A DNA stretch of 64,000 bases from an uncultured Lachnospiraceae bacterium (GTDB lineage Bacteria; Bacillota; Clostridia; Lachnospirales; Lachnospiraceae), in assembly GCA_910585005.1 (NCBI GenBank), contig CAJUCN010000017.1, positions 7,204 through 71,203 of the forward strand, given 5' to 3'. Each line of letters opens with the position of its first letter. Within the stretch, counting starts at the first letter, position 1. Position numbers and translations under genes: made by a program. The notes under the pieces were generated by a model, which made no database searches, was not told where the DNA came from, and worked only from the letters and a program-made list of their open reading frames with translations. This document shows, piece after piece, positions 18,396 to 27,936 of this stretch.

Positions 18396-18609
18396 ATTGA
18401 TTCCTCCTGTGTTTAAACCTTGTACATTATAATATAGAAAAAAGCGAAGTGCAAGGAAAAATATCCTGATTTCATGGGCTTATGGGGACATATAAACGAT
18501 TTTAGGGCAGAGACTGTGGTAAAATTTTCTTGTAAAAAATCCCTGTAATGAATATAATGAATTTAATGTATTTAAGTATAAGATATGAGGAAGAGAAGGA
18601 GTGGAAGTT

Positions 18610-19869
18610 ATGGCACTTTCCAAAAAGCCGGTGACCGGCATGAAAGATATTTTGCCGAATGAAATGCAGATCCGTGATTATGTGATCAGTGTAATCAAGG
18701 AAACTTATGGTAAGTTTGGGTTTACGCCTATAGAAACCCCTTGTGTTGAGAATATTGAAAATCTCAGCAATAAGCAGGGGGGAGAGAACGAAAAACTGAT
18801 CTTCAAAATTTTGAAAAGAGGGGAGAAGCTGAAGCTGGAGACAGCCACCGGTGAAAATGACCTGGTGGATGGCGGGCTGCGTTATGACCTGACGGTCCCG
18901 TTAGTTCGCTATTATTCTAACCATGCAAATGAACTTCCTTCTCCTTTTAAAGCGCTTCAAATTGGAAACGTATGGAGAGCGGAAAGGCCACAGAGAGGAC
19001 GCTACCGTCAGTTTATGCAGTGTGACATTGATATTTTAGGGGAGCCGTCTAATCTTGCTGAAATTGAACTGATTCTTGCAACGACGACTACCTTGGGGCG
19101 TCTTGGGTTCCGGAATTTCCAGATACGGATCAATGAACGCAGGATCTTAAAAGCAATGGCATCTTACAGTGGGTTTGCACAGGAGGATTATGACAGCGTG
19201 TTCATCACTCTGGACAAGATGGATAAGATTGGTTTGGACGGTGTGGAAGCGGAGCTTTTAGAAGCGGGATATGAAAAAGAGTGTGTAGATAGTTACTTAT
19301 CTCTATTCAGAGGGATCAGGGAAGCGCAGGATGGCCTCGCCTATTTAGCGGACAGGCTGGGCACATGTTTGGATGAGGGAGTAAAAGAAAACCTCCAGGA
19401 GATCATGGATAGTGTCCGGGCAACGAAGGCTTCCCAATTTGAACTAGTGTTCGATCCGACGCTGGTAAGAGGCATGTCTTATTACACAGGGACCATTTTT
19501 GAGGTAGCCATGCCGGAATTTGGGGGAAGCTGCGGAGGTGGCGGAAGATATGATAAGATGGTAGGGAAATTTACAGGCAACGATGTACCGGCATGTGGTT
19601 TTTCTATCGGTTTTGAAAGGATTATCTTGTTGATGCTGGAAAATGATTTCCAGGTGCCTTCCCAGCCGGAAAAGGTGGCATATCTTTTGGAAAAAGGGCT
19701 CCCGGGGCAGGAATTATGCCGGGTGATCGCCAAGGCACAGCAGGCCAGGAGCGAAGGAAAGCAGGTTTTGGTGGTGCGGATGAATAAGAATAAAAAGTTC
19801 CAAAAGGAACAACTGAATAAAGAAGGGTATCTGGAATTTGAAGAATTTTATAAAAATCCCTTGAAGTAA
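18610..19869 (+). CDS. hisS: Histidine-tRNA ligase
   Basis: 419 aa class II synthetase. Motif 2 is AERPQRGRYRQFMQCDIDILG, preceded by the RYDLTVPLVRYYS block; histidine-specific loops are LVRGMSYYTGTIFEV and GGGGRYD; the C-terminal domain is the anticodon-binding fold. The ATG at 18610 is 8 bp after AAGGAG and gives the standard MALSKKPVTGMKDILP start, so the GTG at 18601 is not needed. No T-box leader is visible in the ~210 bp upstream. Followed by a strong hairpin. Confidence 0.93.
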   Translation: MALSKKPVTGMKDILPNEMQIRDYVISVIKETYGKFGFTPIETPCVENIENLSNKQGGENEKLIFKILKRGEKLKLETATGENDLVDGGLRYDLTVPLVRYYSNHANELPSPFKALQIGNVWRAERPQRGRYRQFMQCDIDILGEPSNLAEIELILATTTTLGRLGFRNFQIRINERRILKAMASYSGFAQEDYDSVFITLDKMDKIGLDGVEAELLEAGYEKECVDSYLSLFRGIREAQDGLAYLADRLGTCLDEGVKENLQEIMDSVRATKASQFELVFDPTLVRGMSYYTGTIFEVAMPEFGGSCGGGGRYDKMVGKFTGNDVPACGFSIGFERIILLMLENDFQVPSQPEKVAYLLEKGLPGQELCRVIAKAQQARSEGKQVLVVRMNKNKKFQKEQLNKEGYLEFEEFYKNPLK

Positions 19870-19876
19870 GCGATGG

Positions 19877-19914
19877 AAAGGTGTTTCCTTTTTGGGAGGA
19901 AGGCGCCTTTTCAT
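19877..19914 (+). terminator. Intrinsic terminator after hisS
   Basis: A long imperfect stem (AAAGGTGTTTCCT pairing with AGGAAGGCGCCTTT, one bulge) from 19877 to 19910, then TTTC. Confidence 0.75.
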
Positions 19915-20048
19915 ACTGTAGAAAGGTACTTTTGTGGGGCTGCGATGTTTTTAAGGAAGGCATAATTTTATGTATATTAATCCGGGAAGATGGATATGAG
20001 TATAACAGAGCGTCCCAAATATTTTAAAGGATGGAGGAGAAGGTAAAG

Positions 20049-20621
20049 ATGAGAAAAATAATAATGATATTTTTATCCGTGATGATGGTAACAAATTTGT
20101 TTGGATGCGGCGGCAAACAAAATACAGATCAAGGCGATGAGGAGTCCAAGTACACGGAGGCTCTGGAAGTGTTAAGCCAGGTAGTTGAGGCCTATAGCGA
20201 GGATGAGATTTTTGCGATGTATGGCGGGAATCAGGAAAATGCAGTGATGGATGCGCCAGGGAAATTTGATATCAGTAAAGTGGAAGAATTGGAAAATATC
20301 TATGGACTCCCAGCCGATCAGGGAGCCAATATTGAAGATGCGGCAACTATGGTGCATTTAATGAATGCAAACACATATACCGGCGCGGCATACCGTTTAA
20401 AGGACGGGGTGGATATGAATGACTTTGCTGATTCGGTGAAAGCCTGTGTATTGGCGAAACAGTGGGTGTGCGGACAGCCTGAGACGCTGGTGATCATTCG
20501 TGTGGATGGAAGATATGTGATAACGGCTTTTGGTGTTGCCGAGATTATAGAGATCTTTAAAACCAACGTGTTGTCTGCATGCAGCGGTGCACAGGTGATC
20601 GTGGAAACGCCTATAGTATGA
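20049..20621 (+). CDS. Lipoprotein, DUF4358-like
   Basis: 190 aa. The ATG at 20049 follows GGAGGAGAAGG and opens a lipoprotein signal: MRKIIMIFLSVMMVTNLFGC, with the lipidated Cys in LFGC. The mature part holds a ~120-residue domain (from about DISKVEELEN to the end) that resembles DUF4358 proteins. Those often sit beside MBOAT and DHHW genes in Clostridia. It is probably surface-anchored. No catalytic residues can be named. The next gene, an MBOAT acyltransferase, starts 55 bp downstream, so shared function in envelope modification is likely. Confidence 0.7.
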   Translation: MRKIIMIFLSVMMVTNLFGCGGKQNTDQGDEESKYTEALEVLSQVVEAYSEDEIFAMYGGNQENAVMDAPGKFDISKVEELENIYGLPADQGANIEDAATMVHLMNANTYTGAAYRLKDGVDMNDFADSVKACVLAKQWVCGQPETLVIIRVDGRYVITAFGVAEIIEIFKTNVLSACSGAQVIVETPIV

Positions 20622-20676
20622 GGATGATCTTACAAATAAGAGCGGTGTAAGGCTGCGAACAATTCGGAGATACGTT

Positions 20677-22074
20677 ATGCTGTTTTCAAGTATTACCTTT
20701 TTATATTATTTCCTTCCACTTACAGTCATTTTGTATTTTGTAGTTCCTAAAGGGATTAAAAATGCAGTGCTCCTTTTGGCTAGTTTCGTTTTTTACGGGT
20801 GGGGGGAGCCAAAATATGTTATGTTGATGGGGCTTTCTATTTTGCTGGGATATGGTTTTGGGCTGCTGGTGGAAAGATACAGACAAAAGAGAGCGGGAAG
20901 AATATTCTGTCTGATTTCTGTCTGCATTAGCTTATCTTTTTTGTTATGCTTTAAGTATGCAGATTTCTTTCTTGGGAACATAAATACCATGACGGGGATA
21001 GGACTTCCGCTTCTTCGTCTTGCCCTGCCCATCGGCATTAGTTTTTATACTTTTCAGATCATAAGTTATACGGTGGATGTATACCGTGGGGAGGCCGCAC
21101 AGAAGAATTTGATTCATCTGGCGGCTTATGTGGCTATGTTTCCGCAATTGATTGCAGGACCAATTGTACGGTATTCAGATATTGCAGCACAGCTAACAGA
21201 CAGGGAGCATTCTTGTGCCGGGGCGGCCTGGGGGATACGGCGTTTTGTGATTGGCCTTGCGAAAAAGATCCTGATCGCAAATCAGTTAGGAGAATTATGC
21301 AGTGTGTTCCGGGCATCTGGGGAAAAGTCTGTTTTATTTTACTGGATGTATGCAATTGCCTTTTCCCTGCATATTTACTTTGATTTTTCGGGTTATAGTG
21401 ATATGGCGATTGGGTTAGGCAGAGTGTTCGGGTTCCGTTTCCTTGAAAATTTTAATTATCCTTATATTTCTGCCAGTATCACGGAGTTTTGGAGAAGATG
21501 GCATATTTCGTTGGGAACATGGTTTCGGGATTATGTTTATATTCCGCTTGGCGGAAACCGGAAAGGAAGGGCAAGACAGCTAATCAATATTTTGGTGGTG
21601 TGGATGCTTACTGGATTTTGGCATGGCGCGGCATGGAACTTTATTTTGTGGGGATTGTTTTTTGCGGTATTTTTAACCGTAGAAAAGTTGTGGCTGCTCA
21701 AGAAATTGGAAAAGGGACGGTTTCTAGGACACATCTACACGCTGTTTTTGGTGATGATAAGTTTTGTAATATTTAATGGGGAAAGCATTGGACAGGTTTT
21801 TTTTGATCTGGCCGGGCTTTTAGGCATTGGCGGCGTTCCGTTTATTTCTGATGAAGCGGTATATTGTTTAAGGAGTTTTGGAGTTGTTCTTTTCATTGGA
21901 GGGATTGGAGCAACACCTGCAATAGATTGTCTTATGGAAAAGGTTTCCCAAAATCCGGTTGGCGGCAAGGTATTTCATTTGATAGAGCCGGTTGCTTTGG
22001 TTGTGTTGATGCTGGTTATGACGGCTTATCTGGTGGATGGGTCCTTTAATCCCTTTTTGTACTTTCGGTTTTAA
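20677..22074 (+). CDS. MBOAT family membrane O-acyltransferase (AlgI/DltB-like)
   Basis: 465 aa polytopic membrane protein. MBOAT marks are FYGWGEPKYVMLM, GISFYTFQIISYTVDVYRG, FPQLIAGPIVRY, NFNYPYISASITEFWRRWHISLGTWF and TGFWHGAAWNFILWG with the catalytic His at residue 316. It transfers acyl groups from the cytoplasm to an extracellular glycan, working with the DHHW protein encoded next door. The acceptor (capsule, teichoic acid or exopolysaccharide) is not encoded here. Start at 20677 gives the usual MLFSSITFLYYFLPL N-terminus. Confidence 0.9.
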   Translation: MLFSSITFLYYFLPLTVILYFVVPKGIKNAVLLLASFVFYGWGEPKYVMLMGLSILLGYGFGLLVERYRQKRAGRIFCLISVCISLSFLLCFKYADFFLGNINTMTGIGLPLLRLALPIGISFYTFQIISYTVDVYRGEAAQKNLIHLAAYVAMFPQLIAGPIVRYSDIAAQLTDREHSCAGAAWGIRRFVIGLAKKILIANQLGELCSVFRASGEKSVLFYWMYAIAFSLHIYFDFSGYSDMAIGLGRVFGFRFLENFNYPYISASITEFWRRWHISLGTWFRDYVYIPLGGNRKGRARQLINILVVWMLTGFWHGAAWNFILWGLFFAVFLTVEKLWLLKKLEKGRFLGHIYTLFLVMISFVIFNGESIGQVFFDLAGLLGIGGVPFISDEAVYCLRSFGVVLFIGGIGATPAIDCLMEKVSQNPVGGKVFHLIEPVALVVLMLVMTAYLVDGSFNPFLYFRF

Positions 22075-22086
22075 GGAGGCTGGCTT

Positions 22087-23184
22087 ATGTACGGGAAGAA
22101 GAAAGATCTTGTGCTGTGTATTTTGTTCGGTATCTTGTTTGCCGGAGGGTTTTTGTTATGCCTGTTTTTACCGAAAGAAACCTACTCTGACAGTGAACGC
22201 CGTCTGCTTTCGCCTATGCCGGAGTTGACGGCCGGAAAGGTGTGGAGCGGACGGTTCATGACTGATTTTGAAGATTATGCTGTGGATGCTTTTCCATTCA
22301 GGGATGAATTCCGGCGGATAAAAGCGCTGACGGCGGCAAATATTTTTTTCCGGCAGGATAATAATGGAATCTATGTGTCAGATGGATTCCTGGCATCCTT
22401 GGAATATCCGATGAATCAAGAGTCTTTTTTGCACGCTGTGGAACGGTTCCGCTATGTTTACGAAAAATATCTGACAGAGGAAAATCAGGTTTATCTTTGT
22501 GTGATTCCGGATAAAAACTGTTTTTTGGCAAATGAAAGTGGTCATTTGTCCATAGATTATGGAGATTTTGAAAAGCAAATGGAGAGCCATGCGGATTTTG
22601 CAGAATATATTTCCATTGCCGGCTTGCTGGAGAAGGATGACTATTACAGAACAGATACTCATTGGCGTCAGGAAAGAATTATAGATGTTGCAGACTGTCT
22701 GGCGCAGGCAATGGGAGCAGTTCTTTCAAAAGATTACGAGATCCATGAATGGGATCAGGACTTTTATGGAGTTTATTATGGGCAGGCAGCATTACCCATT
22801 GCACCGGATCAGATACGGTATGTGACAACAGAAGCGATCCGTGACTGCGAAGTATATGACTGGCAAAACCAAAAGGAAATACCGGTTTATGATATGGAAA
22901 AGGCGTCAGGGAGAGATCCGTATGAGATGTTTTTGTCGGGTTCGCTGTCCCTTCTTACCATAAAAAACCCGAATGCCCCGACGGATAAAAGGCTTATCCT
23001 ATTCAGGGATTCTTTCGGTTCAAGCATTGCTCCGTTACTAGCCGCCGGATATGCCCAGATTGATTTGGTGGACATTCGTTATATCCATCCTGATTATTTG
23101 GGGCAATTTGTTGATTTTGAAGACTGTGATGTGTTGTTTTTGTATAGTACGCTGGTGTTAAATCATAGTGACACGATGAAATAG
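22087..23184 (+). CDS. DHHW family protein (AlgX/AlgJ-like partner of MBOAT)
   Basis: 365 aa with one N-terminal membrane anchor (CILFGILFAGGFLLCLFL) and an extracytoplasmic SGNH-hydrolase-like domain. The DxHW motif is DTHW at residues 190-193, and the Ser of the third block is in LFRDSFGSSIAPLL. Such proteins carry the acyl group from the MBOAT channel to the polysaccharide. It begins 12 bp after the MBOAT gene with an AAGGAGG site. No terminator is seen before the type III restriction genes. Confidence 0.85.
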   Translation: MYGKKKDLVLCILFGILFAGGFLLCLFLPKETYSDSERRLLSPMPELTAGKVWSGRFMTDFEDYAVDAFPFRDEFRRIKALTAANIFFRQDNNGIYVSDGFLASLEYPMNQESFLHAVERFRYVYEKYLTEENQVYLCVIPDKNCFLANESGHLSIDYGDFEKQMESHADFAEYISIAGLLEKDDYYRTDTHWRQERIIDVADCLAQAMGAVLSKDYEIHEWDQDFYGVYYGQAALPIAPDQIRYVTTEAIRDCEVYDWQNQKEIPVYDMEKASGRDPYEMFLSGSLSLLTIKNPNAPTDKRLILFRDSFGSSIAPLLAAGYAQIDLVDIRYIHPDYLGQFVDFEDCDVLFLYSTLVLNHSDTMK

Positions 23185-23345
23185 TGACAAACTATCATTC
23201 TAATACGTTTTTCAAATTGTTTGTCCCAAGCTGTACTGAGTACGGATTATCGGACAGTATATGGTGATATAATTTATCCGGTAAATAAATACACGGATCT
23301 ATTGAAAATGACACAAGTATGTCTGAACGAAAGATGGAGGAGAAA

Positions 23346-25373
23346 ATGCTTAGTAAAGCTGAGAAGGATTATATTATTGAGTTGCTTGAAAAAGGGGAAG
23401 CAATTCCCGAGGATTTTAAATATAAGTTATTTCCGGTAGAACATAAGGAATATGAGCTGGCGTATGCTGACAAAATGAGAAAAGAAGATTTGTTAGCAGA
23501 TGTAGATGGTTCGTTTCCAATGCCGCTGCAAGTAGAAAAGATATTTAATGCTCAGGAAGAAGCATTAAGCGGTGAATGGAAAAACATGGTGGTATTTGGA
23601 GATAATCTGCAAATGCTAAAGACCATAAATAAGAATGAAGATCCGCTTATCAAGGACAAGGTTAAAGGAAAAGTTAGGTTAATTTATATCGATCCTCCAT
23701 TTGCCACATCAGATGATTTTCAGAGTAAAGACGGAGCGAAGGCTTATGCAGATAAAAAGAAAGGCGCAGAATTTATAGAATACCTTAGAAAGAGATTAAT
23801 TGTCGCAAAAGAGATCTTGTCTGATGATGGTACAATTTATGTTCATTTGGATTCAAAGATGGGACATTATATCAAAGTACTCATGGACGAGATTTTTTCA
23901 TCATTTGATTTCTCAGAAATTATTTGGGTATGCGGATTGATGGGGAGTGGCGATTTCTTTCCAAAAGCGCATGAAACAATCTATTGTTACAAATCCAAAT
24001 CAGCAGTATTTAACCCTCAAAATAGATTGGGATTATCCAAACGTATTACAGGCGCATTGGCTAAAGATGACAATGGGTGGTATTACACGCGTGGACGTGA
24101 GAGCAGTGGCGGTATGAACTGCTTAAAAACATATGTTTGCAGTGATACTGCTTGTTCAAAAGAACAAGCAATTGAATATGCCAACGCAACGCGCAAACAG
24201 CCGGCATGGAGTGTGTGGATCGGAAAAAAGGAAATTGCAACGGAGTATAATGATTTCCCGGTTGGAACATATGCCTATACTAGCCAGGATAGTACGGGAT
24301 ATCCAACACAAAAGCCGGAGCAATTGCTGAAACGTATCATCCAGTCAAGTACGAACGAAGGAGATCTTGTCTTGGATTTTTTTGGCGGGTCAGGAACAAC
24401 GGCTGCAGTGGCTGAGAAACTAGGCCGCCGGTGGATCACATGCGATATGGGTAAATTATCTTTTTATACTGTTCAAAAAAGAATTTTGCAGATTCAAAAT
24501 TCGAGAGACTTGAATAAAACAACGAAAAAGTACGGAAAAAGAGCAAAACCGTTTCTTACATTATCTCTTGGGAACTACGATTTAAAAGCAGCGCTGGATT
24601 TGGAGTTTAATAAGTATAAGACATTTGTGTCGGGATTGTTTCATGTTGACTTGATGGAAACACAAATTGGCGGATACTTATTTGACGGAAAAAAAGAGGA
24701 TCATCCTGTAATTATTTTTAACTATAATTTGCATAAAGATTCCAATATTGACGAGTTGTTCATTGAAGGCGTTCATGAGCGTGTAGGAAACAGGATGAGA
24801 GGAGGGCGTGTGTATATTGTGGCGCCGTCTACCCGTATTGATTTTATAACGGACTATGAAGAGATTGAGGGAACACGCTATTATTTTTTGAAAATTCCTT
24901 ATCAGATTATTAAAGAATTACATCAAAAGGAATTCAAAAAATTCAGGCAACCCCGCTCTAAGAATCAGGTGAATGCCTTAGATGAATCAATTGGGTTTTC
25001 CTTTAACAGAACGCCAAAAGTCCGTAGCGCTTTTGCGATTGAAAACAAAAAAGTTAAGATTTACATTCATGAATTTTCTTCCGAAGAACCAAGGTCATCA
25101 AAAACGACAGAGGAAAAATTTTTGTCTGGTTTTGACTTATTGTCAGCGGTTTTTGTAGACAAAAATTATAACGGAAAAGAATTCATGATGACGGATTCTT
25201 TTTTCCCGGATGAAATGAATTGGGTAGATGATCAGTTAGTAATTGAACTGGATGAAAAGTCTATTGGAAATAAGATCATGGTGGTTTACACGGATATTTT
25301 TGGCAATGATTTAACGGAGTGCTTTTCAATCGGTAAGGAGGAACAAGCTTATGCAGGAGATGAAAACATTTAA
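23346..25373 (+). CDS. mod: Type III restriction-modification methyltransferase (Mod)
   Basis: 675 aa N6-adenine methyltransferase of beta class: motif IV DPPF at residue 116 (YIDPPFAT) precedes motif I DFFGGSGT at residue 344. The target recognition region lies between them, and a long C-terminal part follows. It methylates one strand and provides DNA recognition for the Mod-Res complex. The ATG at 23346 follows GGAGGAG and is preferred over the Met at 23319. Its 3' end overlaps res by 23 bp. A TATAAT (23268-23273) lies upstream. The gene is more AT-rich than the backbone before it, suggesting acquisition. Confidence 0.92.
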   Translation: MLSKAEKDYIIELLEKGEAIPEDFKYKLFPVEHKEYELAYADKMRKEDLLADVDGSFPMPLQVEKIFNAQEEALSGEWKNMVVFGDNLQMLKTINKNEDPLIKDKVKGKVRLIYIDPPFATSDDFQSKDGAKAYADKKKGAEFIEYLRKRLIVAKEILSDDGTIYVHLDSKMGHYIKVLMDEIFSSFDFSEIIWVCGLMGSGDFFPKAHETIYCYKSKSAVFNPQNRLGLSKRITGALAKDDNGWYYTRGRESSGGMNCLKTYVCSDTACSKEQAIEYANATRKQPAWSVWIGKKEIATEYNDFPVGTYAYTSQDSTGYPTQKPEQLLKRIIQSSTNEGDLVLDFFGGSGTTAAVAEKLGRRWITCDMGKLSFYTVQKRILQIQNSRDLNKTTKKYGKRAKPFLTLSLGNYDLKAALDLEFNKYKTFVSGLFHVDLMETQIGGYLFDGKKEDHPVIIFNYNLHKDSNIDELFIEGVHERVGNRMRGGRVYIVAPSTRIDFITDYEEIEGTRYYFLKIPYQIIKELHQKEFKKFRQPRSKNQVNALDESIGFSFNRTPKVRSAFAIENKKVKIYIHEFSSEEPRSSKTTEEKFLSGFDLLSAVFVDKNYNGKEFMMTDSFFPDEMNWVDDQLVIELDEKSIGNKIMVVYTDIFGNDLTECFSIGKEEQAYAGDENI

Positions 25374-27936
25374 GCAGGCTGAGTTGACACTTAAAGTAAG
25401 TAACGTTTATGATACCAACATGCTTGATCTTGCTGCGTGGCAACCATTTATTGATAGATTATGCGGGGATCGGACATATCAAAAAGATGCAATTAGGAAT
25501 GCAATCATATTTTTAGCCTCTAATAATTATGGGTCGTTAAAAGATTTGGCGGAAAAGAATTATATGCAGAACCCATGCTTGAGAGATAGACATTCATCAC
25601 TTACGGCTTTTTTTGATTCGCTTCAAATGAGTAATAAATTGTATGCCAATATTGATTTGGCAACTGGTACGGGTAAATCGTATGTTATTTATGGTATTGC
25701 ACAAATAGCGCTAGGTTTGGGGTTTGTAAAGCGGGTATTAGTTCTTTGTCCGTCATTAACAATTGAAAGCGGTTTGACTCAGAAGTTTCAAATGCTTAGT
25801 GGTGATTCCGGGTTGAAAGCACTGATTCCTGAAAATGCACTATGTAAAAATCCCAGTATCATTAGTGCGAATGAAACTGTAAAGGCAGGGGACTTATGCG
25901 TTGAGAATATTCATGCCGTATATGAAAACACGGGTTCGTCAATAGGGGATAGTTTTGGATACACAGGGGAAGACACACTTGTTCTTAATGATGAAGCGCA
26001 TCATATTTTTAATAGAAGTTCGGATGACTCAGCGATGAAAAAATGGAAAGAGTTTTTATTAAATGATAAGTATGGATTCAAATATATGCTGGGACTTACC
26101 GGTACGGCGTATATAGAGGATGAGTATTTCCCAGATGTGATTTATAGGTATTCTTTGAGACAGGCGATCGAAGACCGCATTGTTAAGAATGTGGATTATG
26201 TGAGGGAAGATGAAAGCCGAAGCGACAACGAACGGTTTCAAAAGATATATCAGAATCATTTGAACAACCAAAAAAAGTATCCACTTGTGAAACCCATTTC
26301 TATTTTGATTACAAGAGATATCAGACATGCTAAAAATCTTTTTGACGATTTTACTGGTTTTTTAGCGGAACAAGAACATTTGCCAAAAAAAGAAACAGAA
26401 GATAAAGTTTTAATTGTAACATCAGCAAGAGAGCATAGGGCGAACATCTCAAAGTTGAAATATGTAGACGATAAAACAGAAAAAACGGAATGGATTATTT
26501 CAGTTTCAATGCTTACGGAGGGATGGGATGTAAAGAATGTTTTTCAAATTGTCCCTTGGGAAGACAGAGCGTTCAACTCAAAACTTTTGATTGCACAGGT
26601 GCTGGGGCGTGGTCTCCGGATACCGGAAGAATATCAGGCGCCGCAGCCAAGAGTGATTGTATTTAATCACAAATCATGGAGCGCTAAGATTAAACGGTTG
26701 ATAGAAGAGGTCATGGAAATAGAAACGCGTGTCCATAGTATAATACTTTCACAAGGGATACGAAAAAAGTATCATTTTTCTGTAAAAAATATTAACTATT
26801 TAACGGAACAGACAGAAGTGGAAAAAACCTTAGAGAATGAAACGGTAGATTTTACAAGACTTATGTCAGAAGGGATAGCACTAGAATCACAGTCGGTTGA
26901 TATAAAGAAGGGAACTACATATGAAAATGTAATTGATGGAAAGTTGTATGAAAATAATTATACGATTAAAAATGTTACATGGACGGTAGAGGAAGTTGCC
27001 GACAAAATTTATGAAGAATTTGAACAACGAGAATGGGAAGGAAAAACATTAAAATTAGGAGAGGAGGAATACACGAAAAATTCTCTTCCGCCAAGGCATA
27101 TGATAGAATCTATAATAAGACTTTCCATGAGGAACAGGGGGAATACGGGAGACGAGATAGTTGAAGCAAATGTACATAAAATATTAACAGCATTTACTCC
27201 ACTGCTTAGAAAAAATAAGAAGTCTGTTATTTCAAAATCAGTTGCAAACGATATCTATGAAATTAGTACAAGCAATCTTGCGAAACAGTCAGTAAGTGTA
27301 GGGATGCTACGGCAGGACAAGACAATATTCCTGACGAATAATTGGGAAGATGAAATTGAGGATGAGGAGCAAAAGTTGATTCTTTCAGAAATAATAGAAG
27401 ATGAATCTTTACCTCGTTCAGCATATAAGGACATTGATTATTGTTTATTTAAAACACCTGTCACAACGGTAATAACGGCATCCAAACCGGAACGAAAGTT
27501 TGTAGAACTTCTGTGCAAAAAGGAAAATGCAGACATGCTCTCTTCATGGATTAAGTCACGAGATCGAAATTTTTATGAAATAGAATATAGCTGTAAGTAT
27601 GGTGGCGGCATATCGAAAACCAGAAAATATTATCACGATAAATTTAATCCGGATTTCTTTTTAAAACTACATAAAGATAGTAAGACCTATTATCTGGTTA
27701 TAGAAATAAAAGAAGACGGTGATAGTAGTGAAGAAAATAAGGCAAAATATAAATATGCCGTACAACATTTTGAAGAATTGAATCAAAGAATAAATGCATT
27801 CAATGAGAGGTACATTTTTCATTTTCTTTCACCTAATGGATATGATGTGTTTTTTAATCATTTACGAGACGGGAGTGTACTTGAGGGACAGAAAATGTTT
27901 CGATGTCAATTGGAAAATTTATTGGAAGAAAATTAG
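25351..27936 (+). CDS. res: Type III restriction endonuclease subunit (Res)
   Basis: 861 aa helicase-nuclease. Walker A is TGTGKS (K109), motif II is DEAH (214-217), motif III LTGTAYI, motif VI region QVLGRGLRIP. The C-terminal PD-(D/E)XK nuclease is visible as D768 (FNPDFF) and E785-I-K787 (VIEIKED). All key residues are present, so the enzyme looks intact. AAGGAGG at 25335-25341 inside the end of mod sets the start. Res needs Mod for site recognition and cuts away from the site after ATP hydrolysis. Confidence 0.92.
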   Translation: MQEMKTFKQAELTLKVSNVYDTNMLDLAAWQPFIDRLCGDRTYQKDAIRNAIIFLASNNYGSLKDLAEKNYMQNPCLRDRHSSLTAFFDSLQMSNKLYANIDLATGTGKSYVIYGIAQIALGLGFVKRVLVLCPSLTIESGLTQKFQMLSGDSGLKALIPENALCKNPSIISANETVKAGDLCVENIHAVYENTGSSIGDSFGYTGEDTLVLNDEAHHIFNRSSDDSAMKKWKEFLLNDKYGFKYMLGLTGTAYIEDEYFPDVIYRYSLRQAIEDRIVKNVDYVREDESRSDNERFQKIYQNHLNNQKKYPLVKPISILITRDIRHAKNLFDDFTGFLAEQEHLPKKETEDKVLIVTSAREHRANISKLKYVDDKTEKTEWIISVSMLTEGWDVKNVFQIVPWEDRAFNSKLLIAQVLGRGLRIPEEYQAPQPRVIVFNHKSWSAKIKRLIEEVMEIETRVHSIILSQGIRKKYHFSVKNINYLTEQTEVEKTLENETVDFTRLMSEGIALESQSVDIKKGTTYENVIDGKLYENNYTIKNVTWTVEEVADKIYEEFEQREWEGKTLKLGEEEYTKNSLPPRHMIESIIRLSMRNRGNTGDEIVEANVHKILTAFTPLLRKNKKSVISKSVANDIYEISTSNLAKQSVSVGMLRQDKTIFLTNNWEDEIEDEEQKLILSEIIEDESLPRSAYKDIDYCLFKTPVTTVITASKPERKFVELLCKKENADMLSSWIKSRDRNFYEIEYSCKYGGGISKTRKYYHDKFNPDFFLKLHKDSKTYYLVIEIKEDGDSSEENKAKYKYAVQHFEELNQRINAFNERYIFHFLSPNGYDVFFNHLRDGSVLEGQKMFRCQLENLLEEN

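Noticed and set aside
18396..18609. T-box leader before hisS
   Set aside because: No T-box sequence or specifier stem and no terminator hairpin could be found.
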